DNA of 37,318 nucleotides from CAZFJG01 sp964410915 (GTDB lineage Bacteria > Synergistota > Synergistia > Synergistales > JAFGMB01): contig CAYPIU010000015.1 of NCBI GenBank assembly GCA_964410915.1, forward strand, positions 1 to 37,318, in the 5' to 3' direction. Under the pieces are notes generated by a model, which made no database searches, had not been told where the DNA came from, and saw nothing but the letters and a program-made list of their open reading frames with translations. The position numbers and the translations under genes were made by a program. Below, piece after piece: positions 1 through 8,059 of the stretch. The first letter of the stretch is position 1, and each line of letters begins with the position of its first letter.

Positions 1-272
1 ATTGCAGCAGATGATAACCTGGTATGAATAAGATCAGGCTTTATTTCCTCTATCAGGCCACCTGCTCTTTTACATAAACATGGGAGCGACGACACAAGGG
101 GTTTATAATTCACTACCGGAATACCTGCAGACTCGATCTTTGAGCCGAGGGTCCCCCCTGGATTGCAAAGAACCACATTCTCAATTCCCTTTCCCTGAAG
201 AAAAGAAAGAAGCTGAACCCAGGGATTAGCCCAGGAAAGCCTGTTCTCGTTGACAAAATGAAGGACCTTCAT
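1..272 (-). CDS. Glycosyltransferase, GT4-like, N-terminal part only (runs off the window)
   Basis: About 90 codons are visible, from an ATG at 272 to the window edge; the 3' part is missing. The N-terminus (MKVLHFVNE) is a Rossmann-type first strand. It is followed by PWVQLLSFL, a glycine-rich turn (CNPGGTLGSKI), and later KPDLIHTRLSSAA, the D-(L/I)-(I/V)-H-x-R strand common in the donor-side N-domains of GT4 enzymes. A good ribosome binding site (AGGGAGG, about 6 bases upstream) supports the start. It follows another GT4 gene by 19 bases at the end of the Kdo-lipid A run, so an LPS core sugar transferase is the likely role. The substrate cannot be told. Confidence 0.75.
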   Translation of the reverse strand, partial: MKVLHFVNENRLSWANPWVQLLSFLQGKGIENVVLCNPGGTLGSKIESAGIPVVNYKPLVSSLPCLCKRAGGLIEEIKPDLIHTRLSSAA

Positions 273-291
273 GCATAACCTCCCTGGCTTT

Positions 292-1302
292 TCAACTTAA
301 AAGGGGGATATAAACCTGCTGCTCTATCTTTTCCACAGCCTCTACCTGGGACATAATAAGATCCCTTTTAAAATCTTTTGAAACCTTGCCTGATACCATA
401 AATGACTCTAATGCGTCTCCCCAATACTCTGTAGAGCCTGGTTTGACAAGAGTTTCAGGACTGCTGGTAAGCTCCCGGACCGCAGGAAGATCGGAAGCGA
501 TCACAGGCACACCCATCTGGACTGCCCTCATAAGGGTCAACCCCATACCTTCTTCAAGAGAAGGAAAGACCAAACAGGAACATTTCGCCAGCCACTGCTC
601 GGTATTATCCTGAAAACCTCTGAAAATTACTCTATCTGACAATCCCAGATCATTAGTCAGGGTCTCGAGATCCTGTCTCTGAGGGCCATCTCCGACAACA
701 TCCAGGCTCCATTTATAGGGAGTTAATCCAGCTAAAGCCTTTAGAAGTATATGAACTCCCTTCAGTCTGGTCAACCTTCCGATAAAAAGTAATCTTGATC
801 CGGTTTTTGGACTACCCTCCCAGGCAAGTTTAACGGGAGGAAGGCCATTGTAGATAATCTTATTATTATCCGGAAGAAACTTTTTAAGGTATTTCCTGAC
901 AGCAGAACTCACCGAGATGACTGCATATGCTTTTTTTAAAGGGTAAAGGCCAATATTCAAAGAATAAAAACTGTGCGCAGTTATCACAAAGGGTATTCCT
1001 GTAAAACATGAAGCCCACCAGGCTATCCAGGAGGGAGCCCTTGAATGGGAATGAAATATCTGCCAGTTTTCCTGTTTTGCCCTCAGTGCTATCCGAATGG
1101 CACAATAAAACCCTGTAAAAAGATTTTTTCTTTGGACAGGCAATGTCCAGTGTTCAACATCTTTCAGGTAAGCCTCAAGCTTACCTCCCGCTGAAATGAC
1201 AGTGACACTGTTCCCACGAGAAACAAGCTCATTACTCAGCCAAAGCACATGCCTTTCCACGCCGCCCTCCTGAAATTCCGGCAGGATCTGCACTATCTTC
1301 AA
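292..1302 (-). CDS. GT4-family glycosyltransferase (likely LPS core)
   Basis: This 336-residue GT-B enzyme probably adds a sugar to the LPS inner core. The N-terminus has the GT4 signature GGVERHVLWLSNEL. A nucleotide-sugar-binding C-domain follows, with LLFIGRLTRLKGVHILLKAL, then VVGDGPQR, and then VFPSLEEGMGLTLMRAVQMGVPVIAS, the E-x7-E region that contacts the donor. The gene starts at a TTG one base after the stop of the ELM1-type gene; AAAGGA lies about 9 bases upstream, so translation is probably coupled. No membrane segment is evident, as expected for a cytoplasmic-face enzyme. The family is firm; the acceptor and donor sugars are unknown. Confidence 0.85.
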   Translation of the reverse strand: MKIVQILPEFQEGGVERHVLWLSNELVSRGNSVTVISAGGKLEAYLKDVEHWTLPVQRKNLFTGFYCAIRIALRAKQENWQIFHSHSRAPSWIAWWASCFTGIPFVITAHSFYSLNIGLYPLKKAYAVISVSSAVRKYLKKFLPDNNKIIYNGLPPVKLAWEGSPKTGSRLLFIGRLTRLKGVHILLKALAGLTPYKWSLDVVGDGPQRQDLETLTNDLGLSDRVIFRGFQDNTEQWLAKCSCLVFPSLEEGMGLTLMRAVQMGVPVIASDLPAVRELTSSPETLVKPGSTEYWGDALESFMVSGKVSKDFKRDLIMSQVEAVEKIEQQVYIPLLS

Positions 1303-1303
1303 T

Positions 1304-2464
1304 TTATTCCCATCCTTTCAGTATCCATCGGGCTGCACGTTCTGCTTCATTAAAAGCGGTATCGCCATGATCGCGATCTACTGTATCAATACTCCATTCG
1401 GCTATATCCTCTGGCATTTCCCTGATAAATCCCCTTTTCCTGAACCTCTCTATCATGGCATCAAATCTCGGGATGCCCCAGAGAAAGCTTCTGGGAACAA
1501 TACCCCTCTTCACGATATTTTCTGTCAATTCCTGTATCTTTAACCTCATCCCCTCTTTTCTTTCCACCCTGAGCAGCATAACTTCGTGACCGGCAGTCAC
1601 AGTTTCTGAAAGCATGGAAACAGAGTCCTCGGTACAAAAAACATGAGAACAGAGCCCGAGCAATCCGGGCACTGGATTATAGCCGTTCCGGGAAGCAAGA
1701 AGGAGCATTCTGACGTATTTCTTATTCCGAGTCATTTCGTATAGTATCTTTTCAGTCTCTGGAGGAGTCCTTCTCGACGTTGTTATATAAAGACCGGCTC
1801 CGGCTTTTTCTGCCAGGCCCATGATGCCTGACAATCTTTTTCTGGCCCATTCCGGCCCTACTCCATAATTGGCATCGTCTCCGCCTATCAGTATCGCCCA
1901 GTATGAATCTTCTACTCCGCGGGGAAAGCTTTCTTCAAGCTTTTGTGCTTCTTCCTTGAGTGTCTCTCTGTCGATCGAATTGGGAGCTCCGAGGGTGGTA
2001 AGAACATTTGACCTTCCGGAAGGGGCGTCGTGTTCAGGAACAACAGCATAATCGAAATGATCTGTTCCCAGGAGGGAAGGAGTCATAATAACACAAGTTT
2101 TCATCCCCAGAAGCCTGCCAAGTGCGAGGTTGAATCGCGCTGGATCGCTTCCCGCTGATATAACAAGGCAGTTTCTCGGGTCAAAATTGTTTTCCCTTAA
2201 TGTCTTTACTGTATCTTCAAGAAGACCGGCTGCACCGGTCTCTCGAAACCAGCGATTCAGCTGCCTTTTGCTCATCAGGTGCAGCCTGGAAGCTGCAAGT
2301 TTGAGTTTTGTTACTCTCAGGATCTTGTTCATCGGAGGAATAGCAAACTCCACAACAGAAGCTCCTGTTTCGGCCTTAAGCCACCTTGTCACGCCGCGGC
2401 TCTGATTAAGATGACCGCGGATCCCCTCTGTCAGAATTATGATCAATGATATTTTCCCGGACAT
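1304..2464 (-). CDS. ELM1/GtrOC1-family putative glycosyltransferase
   Basis: The protein resembles the bacterial ELM1 (Mito_fiss_Elm1) family, now regarded as putative GT-B glycosyltransferases often found in LPS loci. Matching features are the N-terminal LTEGIRGHLNQSRGV, the central strand ending in LIGGDDANYG, a following YITTSRRTPPETE, and the late VFCTEDSVSMLSETVTAG loop. I chose ATG at 2464 (386 residues) because AGGTG lies 6 bases upstream; a GTG three codons earlier (2473) is possible. It sits between waaA and a GT4 gene, which supports a role in core-oligosaccharide assembly. Function is inferred from family and context; no substrate can be named. Confidence 0.75.
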   Translation of the reverse strand: MSGKISLIIILTEGIRGHLNQSRGVTRWLKAETGASVVEFAIPPMNKILRVTKLKLAASRLHLMSKRQLNRWFRETGAAGLLEDTVKTLRENNFDPRNCLVISAGSDPARFNLALGRLLGMKTCVIMTPSLLGTDHFDYAVVPEHDAPSGRSNVLTTLGAPNSIDRETLKEEAQKLEESFPRGVEDSYWAILIGGDDANYGVGPEWARKRLSGIMGLAEKAGAGLYITTSRRTPPETEKILYEMTRNKKYVRMLLLASRNGYNPVPGLLGLCSHVFCTEDSVSMLSETVTAGHEVMLLRVERKEGMRLKIQELTENIVKRGIVPRSFLWGIPRFDAMIERFRKRGFIREMPEDIAEWSIDTVDRDHGDTAFNEAERAARWILKGWE

Positions 2465-2594
2465 GAATTTCACCTTTTCCTGTTAAAAGTCCATGCATAA
2501 TCTTATATGACTCGAGGCTCTCAAAACCCTGTCCTGGTAGATAAAGAACATGCTTGTTCCTTCAGAACTGTTATTACAGTAGATACCCAACTTT

Positions 2595-3860
2595 TCAGGA
2601 AATGTATTTCATGACAAGATCCCAGGAAAGTTTTGAAGCCCCAGAAACTTCCTCGAAGAATTTCCTGCTCAGGTCTTTAACTACCTTTTTACGGGAAGGA
2701 TCGAGAGCTTTCTTCCACTCACATGCAAGTTCTTGAGGAGTATTAACAATACAGGCAATTCCCAGACTGCCGAGTTTCTCAGATGTCTCCCTGAAATCTT
2801 CCATAAAAGGGCCATGAGCCACTGGTATCCCGAATAATGCAGGTTCAAGAATGTTCTGTCCGCCCTTTGGGACAAGGCTGCCGCCAACAAAGGCTCCGTC
2901 TGCCACCCCATACATTTCAAAAAGATATCCTATACTGTCAACCACCAGTATATCCCAGTGATCTCCCTTATTCTGAGACAGAAGAGAAACCTTGCCATAT
3001 TCCAGGGCCATCTCTCGAACTTTATGCGATCTCTCTGGATGGCGGGGAGCAAGAATAAGCCTGGCGGTTTTTTCAGTCTTTCTGAGGATCCTGAAAGCTT
3101 CCAGTACAGCTATGTCTTCGCCTGTATGTGTGCTGCCAGCCATAAATACAGGAGAGGTGTCACCCAGGATCGATCTGATACGGGACAGATCAGTCCTTTC
3201 CGCCCTTCTGATAAGTGCATCGACCTTACAGTCTCCAGTTACAACAACCTTGTTTTCCGGTACCCCCAGAGCTTTAAATTTGTTAAGATCACTTTCTTCC
3301 CTGACCATGATAAGGGTAAAAAGTGAAAACAGCTCACACCAGAAACCGGATTTACCTTTTCTTTTTTCAAAGGATCTGTCTGAAAATCTTCCATTAACAA
3401 GGAAGACGGGGATCCCCCTCTTATGCATCTCATATATTAGATTTGGCCATATCTCTGTTTCCATAACTACATAAGCATAAGGCTCTATTGAATCTATAGA
3501 CCGCTTTACTATCCAGGGTATATCCCATGGATAATAAAAATGTCTGACCTCAGGGGAAGGAAGGAGACGTTCGGCCATTTCCATGCCTGTAGTTGTTGTA
3601 GTTGAGAGAACCACCTGCCCCGGGAACCCCGCTTCGGTCACCTCATGGATGAAAGGAAGTGCAGACTGGACTTCACCTACAGATACAGAGTGAACCCAGA
3701 GTGGTTTTCCTCCTTGGAGGTATTTCCTGAAACCCTTCGAGTAGATCCCTCTCCGTTCATTAAGCCCCTGACTATATTTTTTCGCAAGATATGGATAGCT
3801 GATAACATAGAGGATGGAAACGATAATCCTGTAAAGATGAATTAACAGTTTAAGCCACAC
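2595..3860 (-). CDS. waaA: Kdo transferase WaaA (KdtA)
   Basis: WaaA transfers Kdo from CMP-Kdo to the lipid A precursor at the inner membrane. The 421-residue length is typical. There is an N-terminal hydrophobic anchor (about residues 5-25), then WVHSVSVGEV with the conserved acid Glu63 expected to act as base. The C-domain carries APRHPERS and GGSLVPKGGQNILEPALFG, matching the CMP-Kdo-binding region. The GTG start at 3860 lies inside the last codons of kdsD (11-base overlap). Whether it adds one or two Kdo residues cannot be read from sequence. No CMP-Kdo synthetase (kdsB) is in the window. The 121-base gap after it is the longest inside the lipid A/Kdo run. Confidence 0.95.
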   Translation of the reverse strand: MWLKLLIHLYRIIVSILYVISYPYLAKKYSQGLNERRGIYSKGFRKYLQGGKPLWVHSVSVGEVQSALPFIHEVTEAGFPGQVVLSTTTTTGMEMAERLLPSPEVRHFYYPWDIPWIVKRSIDSIEPYAYVVMETEIWPNLIYEMHKRGIPVFLVNGRFSDRSFEKRKGKSGFWCELFSLFTLIMVREESDLNKFKALGVPENKVVVTGDCKVDALIRRAERTDLSRIRSILGDTSPVFMAGSTHTGEDIAVLEAFRILRKTEKTARLILAPRHPERSHKVREMALEYGKVSLLSQNKGDHWDILVVDSIGYLFEMYGVADGAFVGGSLVPKGGQNILEPALFGIPVAHGPFMEDFRETSEKLGSLGIACIVNTPQELACEWKKALDPSRKKVVKDLSRKFFEEVSGASKLSWDLVMKYIS

Positions 3861-4857
3861 CTGCTTTCAAGAGTTCGTGAAGATGGATCATTCCTACGGG
3901 GACATCGCCCTTTACAACTACGATCACTGATATTTCGCTTTCTTCCATCATCAGGGCAGCCTCGGCGGCAAGTTTTGAAGGGCTGATAACCCTTGGATCT
4001 TTTGTCATTACGTCCCTTATTGGTCTATCCATACAGGAATATCCGTAAGATTCTATAAGTCTCCTCAGATCCCCGTCTGTAAAAATACCTCCAAGAGTCC
4101 CATCCTGGTTGATCACAATGGTTGCTCCATATCCCTTGCTCGTGATCTCGAAAAGAGCCTGCCCGACTGTCGCATTTCCCTGAACTACAGGAAGCAGGTC
4201 CCCTGAGCCCATGATATCTTCCACCTTCAGGAGCAGCTGACGACCCAGATTCCCTGCAGGATGGAAAAGAGCAAAATCATCATTTTCAAGGTTCCGGATC
4301 TTCGTGAGGACTCCAGCAAGGGCATCACCAATGGCTATCTGGACAGTTGTACTCGAAGTTGGGGCAAGGTTCAATGGATCAGCTTCGCTCTCTATGCGGG
4401 CATCAAGAAGGACGTCACAGTTCCTTGCCAGGGGTGAATCCGAACAGCCTGTTATTGCGACCACCGGGGCCCCTATCCTTTTAAAAAAAGGCAGGACCTT
4501 CAATATCTCCGAGGTCTTTCCACTATGGCTGATAAAGAGCCCAACATCTTCCCTGCAGACCATACCCAGGTCTCCATGAGCCGCTTCCGCTGCATGGAGA
4601 AAGAAGGATGGAGTTCCAAGAGATGCAAGGGTGGCTGATATTTTTCTGCCAATGATACCTGATTTACCCATTCCAACCACTACAAGCCTGCCTTCGCAAC
4701 CCTGGACTATCCTGGCTGCCCTTACTATCTCCATACCTATGCTTTCTGAAACTCTTAAAAGTTCTTTTGCTTCTTTTCTTATTACCTTCCTGCCAGTTTC
4801 AAGAAGCTCTTCGTCACTTAACTCAATACATTCACGATCTCTTGGAAGGCACACCAT
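3850..4857 (-). CDS. kdsD: Arabinose 5-phosphate isomerase KdsD
   Basis: KdsD converts ribulose 5-phosphate to arabinose 5-phosphate, the first step to Kdo. The protein has an N-terminal SIS domain (VVGMGKSGIIGRKISATLAS, HAAEAAHGDLGM, FISHSGKTSEI) followed by two CBS repeats (the second with TDGDLRRL just before it). This is the standard KdsD layout. An upstream TTG (4875) lies inside kdsA, but I prefer ATG at 4857 (335 residues) because GGAGG lies 8 bases before it, in the end of kdsA. Only two bases separate it from the kdsA stop, and its own end overlaps waaA. Together kdsD, kdsA, kdsC and waaA cover most of Kdo synthesis and use. Confidence 0.95.
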   Translation of the reverse strand: MVCLPRDRECIELSDEELLETGRKVIRKEAKELLRVSESIGMEIVRAARIVQGCEGRLVVVGMGKSGIIGRKISATLASLGTPSFFLHAAEAAHGDLGMVCREDVGLFISHSGKTSEILKVLPFFKRIGAPVVAITGCSDSPLARNCDVLLDARIESEADPLNLAPTSSTTVQIAIGDALAGVLTKIRNLENDDFALFHPAGNLGRQLLLKVEDIMGSGDLLPVVQGNATVGQALFEITSKGYGATIVINQDGTLGGIFTDGDLRRLIESYGYSCMDRPIRDVMTKDPRVISPSKLAAEAALMMEESEISVIVVVKGDVPVGMIHLHELLKAGVA

Positions 4858-4859
4858 CT

Positions 4860-5717
4860 CTAATCCTCCAGCCAATCCAGGGAAGACATCCCTGTGTGTT
4901 CCCTTACCAGTTCATTTAAAGCAGCCACCTGGGAAAGCAGCTTACCGAGTTTTGCCAGAGGAACCATATTAGGACCATCGCTTCTTGAACTGTCTGGATC
5001 TGGATGGGTCTCAAGGAAAAGTGCATCGATACCAATTCCTGCTGCAGCTCTTGCAAGAGGCTGGACAAAACGCCTGTCCCCACCTGAACTGTTCCCCTTC
5101 CCCCCCGGCATCTGGACACTGTGGGTCGCGTCAAAGACCACCGGACAGCCGAGTGATCTCATGATGACTATTGAACGCATATCCACAACGAGCTGATTGT
5201 AGCCCATTGTAGTACCCCTTTCACACAGCATTATACTTTCGTTACCGGATTCTCTGCATTTTTCGACTACCGAAGACATATCGTAAGGGGAAAGGAACTG
5301 TGCTTTTTTTATATTTAAAGGTTTGCCTGTCTTTGATGCAGAAACAAGGAGATCGGTCTGCCTGCAGAGAAAAGCCGGGATCTGAAGAATATCAGCGACC
5401 TTTGAGACAGGCTCCGCCTGCCAGGGCTCATGGATATCCGTAAGAACCGGGACTCCGGCTTCCTCCTTTACAGCTTTAAGCCACGCAAGGCCTTCTTCCA
5501 TTCCTGGTCCTCTGTAACTGCTTATAGAGGTCCTATTGGCTTTGTCAAAGGAAGCTTTGAAGATATAGTTGATCCCAAGTTTTTCACATACATCCCTTGA
5601 AGTTACCGCGATATCTTTTGCTGTTTCATAAGTTTCCAGAACACAGGGGCCTGCGATAACTGTAAGTTTATCTTTGCCGATGAAAAAATCACTGACCTTT
5701 ATCTCTTTAAAAGACAT
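4860..5717 (-). CDS. kdsA: Kdo-8-phosphate synthase KdsA (metal-dependent type)
   Basis: KdsA condenses phosphoenolpyruvate with arabinose 5-phosphate to Kdo 8-phosphate in the cytoplasm. Family motifs include FKASFDKANRTS, TDIHEPWQ, CERGTTMGYN and DATHSVQMPGG. The four metal ligands of the metallo class appear present: Cys25 (in IAGPCVLE), His199, Glu236 and Asp247; E. coli-type enzymes have Asn at the cysteine position. So a metal-dependent enzyme of the Aquifex type is inferred. The ATG start has GGAG about 11 bases upstream. A 59-base gap separates it from lpxK upstream, and kdsD follows directly. Confidence 0.95.
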   Translation of the reverse strand: MSFKEIKVSDFFIGKDKLTVIAGPCVLETYETAKDIAVTSRDVCEKLGINYIFKASFDKANRTSISSYRGPGMEEGLAWLKAVKEEAGVPVLTDIHEPWQAEPVSKVADILQIPAFLCRQTDLLVSASKTGKPLNIKKAQFLSPYDMSSVVEKCRESGNESIMLCERGTTMGYNQLVVDMRSIVIMRSLGCPVVFDATHSVQMPGGKGNSSGGDRRFVQPLARAAAGIGIDALFLETHPDPDSSRSDGPNMVPLAKLGKLLSQVAALNELVREHTGMSSLDWLED

Positions 5718-5776
5718 TTAAATACCATCTCCATATTTTACAGATTTACTGATGTTACAGGGTCTATATTTCAAAC

Positions 5777-8059
5777 TCAGGTTCCCATTGCCGGTTTTTC
5801 GAAAACAGTTACATCTTCAACCTCTTCTGCAAGTCTTAAAAAGACCTTTTCCCTTATGTCCCAGCCTGATTCTTCCAGCAGGGAATCTATAACATCGTCA
5901 AGAGCCCCTGGAGATCCAAGTCTTGTCTTTCCCGCATTGGACATTTTCTCATAAACTTCAGGGGAATCGAGGATCTCGCGGACCTTTCGGGCGAGCTCAT
6001 TCGGATCTCTTCTTACCAGCACCTCGGAATCTCCAAGAAGTTTTTTCTGTACAACTTTTCCTTTCTCGTGAACAGATACGACGGGAATCCCCAGACCTGC
6101 GCATACCTGGTTTGCTGTACCGCCCAGACCTATAAGGATATGAGCCCTGCTGGCAGCTGAAACCAGGGATCCCTGGTAAAGCTTTATTCTGGTCCCATCC
6201 CTTTCAAGAAGATACGGCTCACCGGAAATACCGGACCAGCCTGAACTTGATGCAAGGATCCTGTCAAGTTTCAGGGTCGGTGCTATCACAGCTACGAATT
6301 CATTTCTGCCGTTTTTGTCAAGAATCCCTGCTGTCTGAAGAAGCAGGGATATATCTTTGTATGCCCTGTTCCTGCTCCCGGGAAGAAGAAGTACCCTGGT
6401 GACATCCCCTGAAATGTCCCATGGATCCTCTCCATGATTATTATCACAGATCAGATCCATGATTGGATTGCCAGAGAAAACCGCATTTCCTCCAGAAGCA
6501 CATATTTCTTTTGCTGTATCCCTGTCCCTTGTCCAGACCTTTCTGCATCGATTCCTTATGATAAAATGTTCAAGCTTCCAATGTCCCGTCAGATAAACCG
6601 TCTTGGCTGTAGCAACAAGGACAGGGCTTTTTCCCTGTCCCCAGAGAGCATGAAGAAGAAGGTAAACATCCCCCACGCATATAACTGTTCTGATATTTCC
6701 CCTCAGGCCCTTCCATATCTTCTGCTGGGAAAAAATATTACGTATAAGACCTGCTCTGAGATCCTTCCAGAGATCACTGAGACTATACTTGATAACTCCA
6801 CCAGACGGTGAAACATAGGGGTTTGAAACTACTCTTATATTATTTTCCCTGTAATGTTCACCTGAACCTACTATTGGAAATGCTGTTATATCAGCACTCC
6901 GGAATTTTACTGAAAGCTTTTTTGCAAGAAGAGATCCTATACTGTCTTCACCAAAACCATTGGAAGTCACAACAACCTCTGGTCGAAATATCCTGGCAAG
7001 TTCAGCGAGAAATCCCTGCATATTATCGAGCTCCGTCTTTATACGGGGGACAAGCAGTCTCAAACCATCCCTGCTCATTTCGGGGATATTATGAACATCC
7101 TTCTCTGTGCAGACCAGAATATCAGAACCCGTAGCCTCTACTCTTTCTGCAAGTTCATTCATATCCCCATTGGTAAAACGGTGATGATCCTTGAAAAAAT
7201 GGCTTTCCACCGGTGGGAAACCCTGTTCAACAAGAAAATCCCAGAAACTCGAAGGACTGCCAATGGCCGAAAATGCCACCATATCCCAAGCTGCAATACT
7301 TTCAGGATCTATATCATGCCACTCTCCATCCCATAAGGCCCAGTTGGCAAGTTCAAGTCTTGAAATAAATATCTTTTCAGGAGAAACCCATTTTTTAAGA
7401 CCGGAGCGAACTTCTTCCAACTGCATTTCGGTTACCTGGTTTGATTTGGTTACGATAACCATATCTGCCCTGGAAAGTGATCTCGGCGATTCCCGCAAAA
7501 TACCTGCAGGTGCAAAAAGATCATTCCCGAAAGGACATGTAGCATCTACGAGTACTATATCTACATCCCTGCCAAGTTTGCGATGCTGAAAGGCATCATC
7601 CGCTATTACCACATCCACGTTTTCAGAAACAAGTGCCGTTACATCTGCAAGCCTGTCCCTTGAAACAGCAACAGGTACCTCCGGCAATCTGGTTGATAAA
7701 AGGAGCGGTTCATCACCAACCACATCCCTGGATGCCTCTCCATTTCTTATCACTACAGGCTTTTCTGTCCTGCCTCCATAACCTCTGGAAATAATACCCG
7801 TATTAAGTCCTTTTTCCAAAAGCTCCCTGGTCAGCATCTCCACGAACGGGGTCTTGTTAGTTCCCCCGAATGTAATATTTCCTACACTGATAACAGGTAA
7901 TTCAGGTTCGAGAGAGGGAAGGATGCCATGGTCATAACTGAAGTTACGAAATGCTACCATACATCTGGAAATGATATCCAGAGGGAAAAGGAATATCCAT
8001 GGGCTGATTTTTTTTCTGCCTTTTGCAAAATCAAGATAACTTCGGACCAGGCTTCGCAT
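5777..8059 (-). CDS. lpxK: Tetraacyldisaccharide 4'-kinase LpxK fused to an LpxB-like C-terminal domain
   Basis: One uninterrupted frame of 760 residues, about twice the usual LpxK length. Residues 1 to about 345 are LpxK, which phosphorylates the 4' position of the lipid A disaccharide. They contain VGNITFGGTNKTP (P-loop, with Asn where LpxK normally has Gly before Lys), SRGYGG, and IADDAFQHRKLGRD. The rest is a GT-B-like module related to lipid-A-disaccharide synthase (VVVTSNGFGEDSIGSLLAKK, LLLPGSRNRAYKD, LIGLGGTANQVCAGLGIPVV). The start at ATG 8059 has GGAG 6 bases upstream and overlaps msbA by 29 bases; an in-frame start at 8107 lies further inside msbA. The role of the second module is unknown. 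Confidence 0.9.
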   Translation of the reverse strand: MRSLVRSYLDFAKGRKKISPWIFLFPLDIISRCMVAFRNFSYDHGILPSLEPELPVISVGNITFGGTNKTPFVEMLTRELLEKGLNTGIISRGYGGRTEKPVVIRNGEASRDVVGDEPLLLSTRLPEVPVAVSRDRLADVTALVSENVDVVIADDAFQHRKLGRDVDIVLVDATCPFGNDLFAPAGILRESPRSLSRADMVIVTKSNQVTEMQLEEVRSGLKKWVSPEKIFISRLELANWALWDGEWHDIDPESIAAWDMVAFSAIGSPSSFWDFLVEQGFPPVESHFFKDHHRFTNGDMNELAERVEATGSDILVCTEKDVHNIPEMSRDGLRLLVPRIKTELDNMQGFLAELARIFRPEVVVTSNGFGEDSIGSLLAKKLSVKFRSADITAFPIVGSGEHYRENNIRVVSNPYVSPSGGVIKYSLSDLWKDLRAGLIRNIFSQQKIWKGLRGNIRTVICVGDVYLLLHALWGQGKSPVLVATAKTVYLTGHWKLEHFIIRNRCRKVWTRDRDTAKEICASGGNAVFSGNPIMDLICDNNHGEDPWDISGDVTRVLLLPGSRNRAYKDISLLLQTAGILDKNGRNEFVAVIAPTLKLDRILASSSGWSGISGEPYLLERDGTRIKLYQGSLVSAASRAHILIGLGGTANQVCAGLGIPVVSVHEKGKVVQKKLLGDSEVLVRRDPNELARKVREILDSPEVYEKMSNAGKTRLGSPGALDDVIDSLLEESGWDIREKVFLRLAEEVEDVTVFEKPAMGT

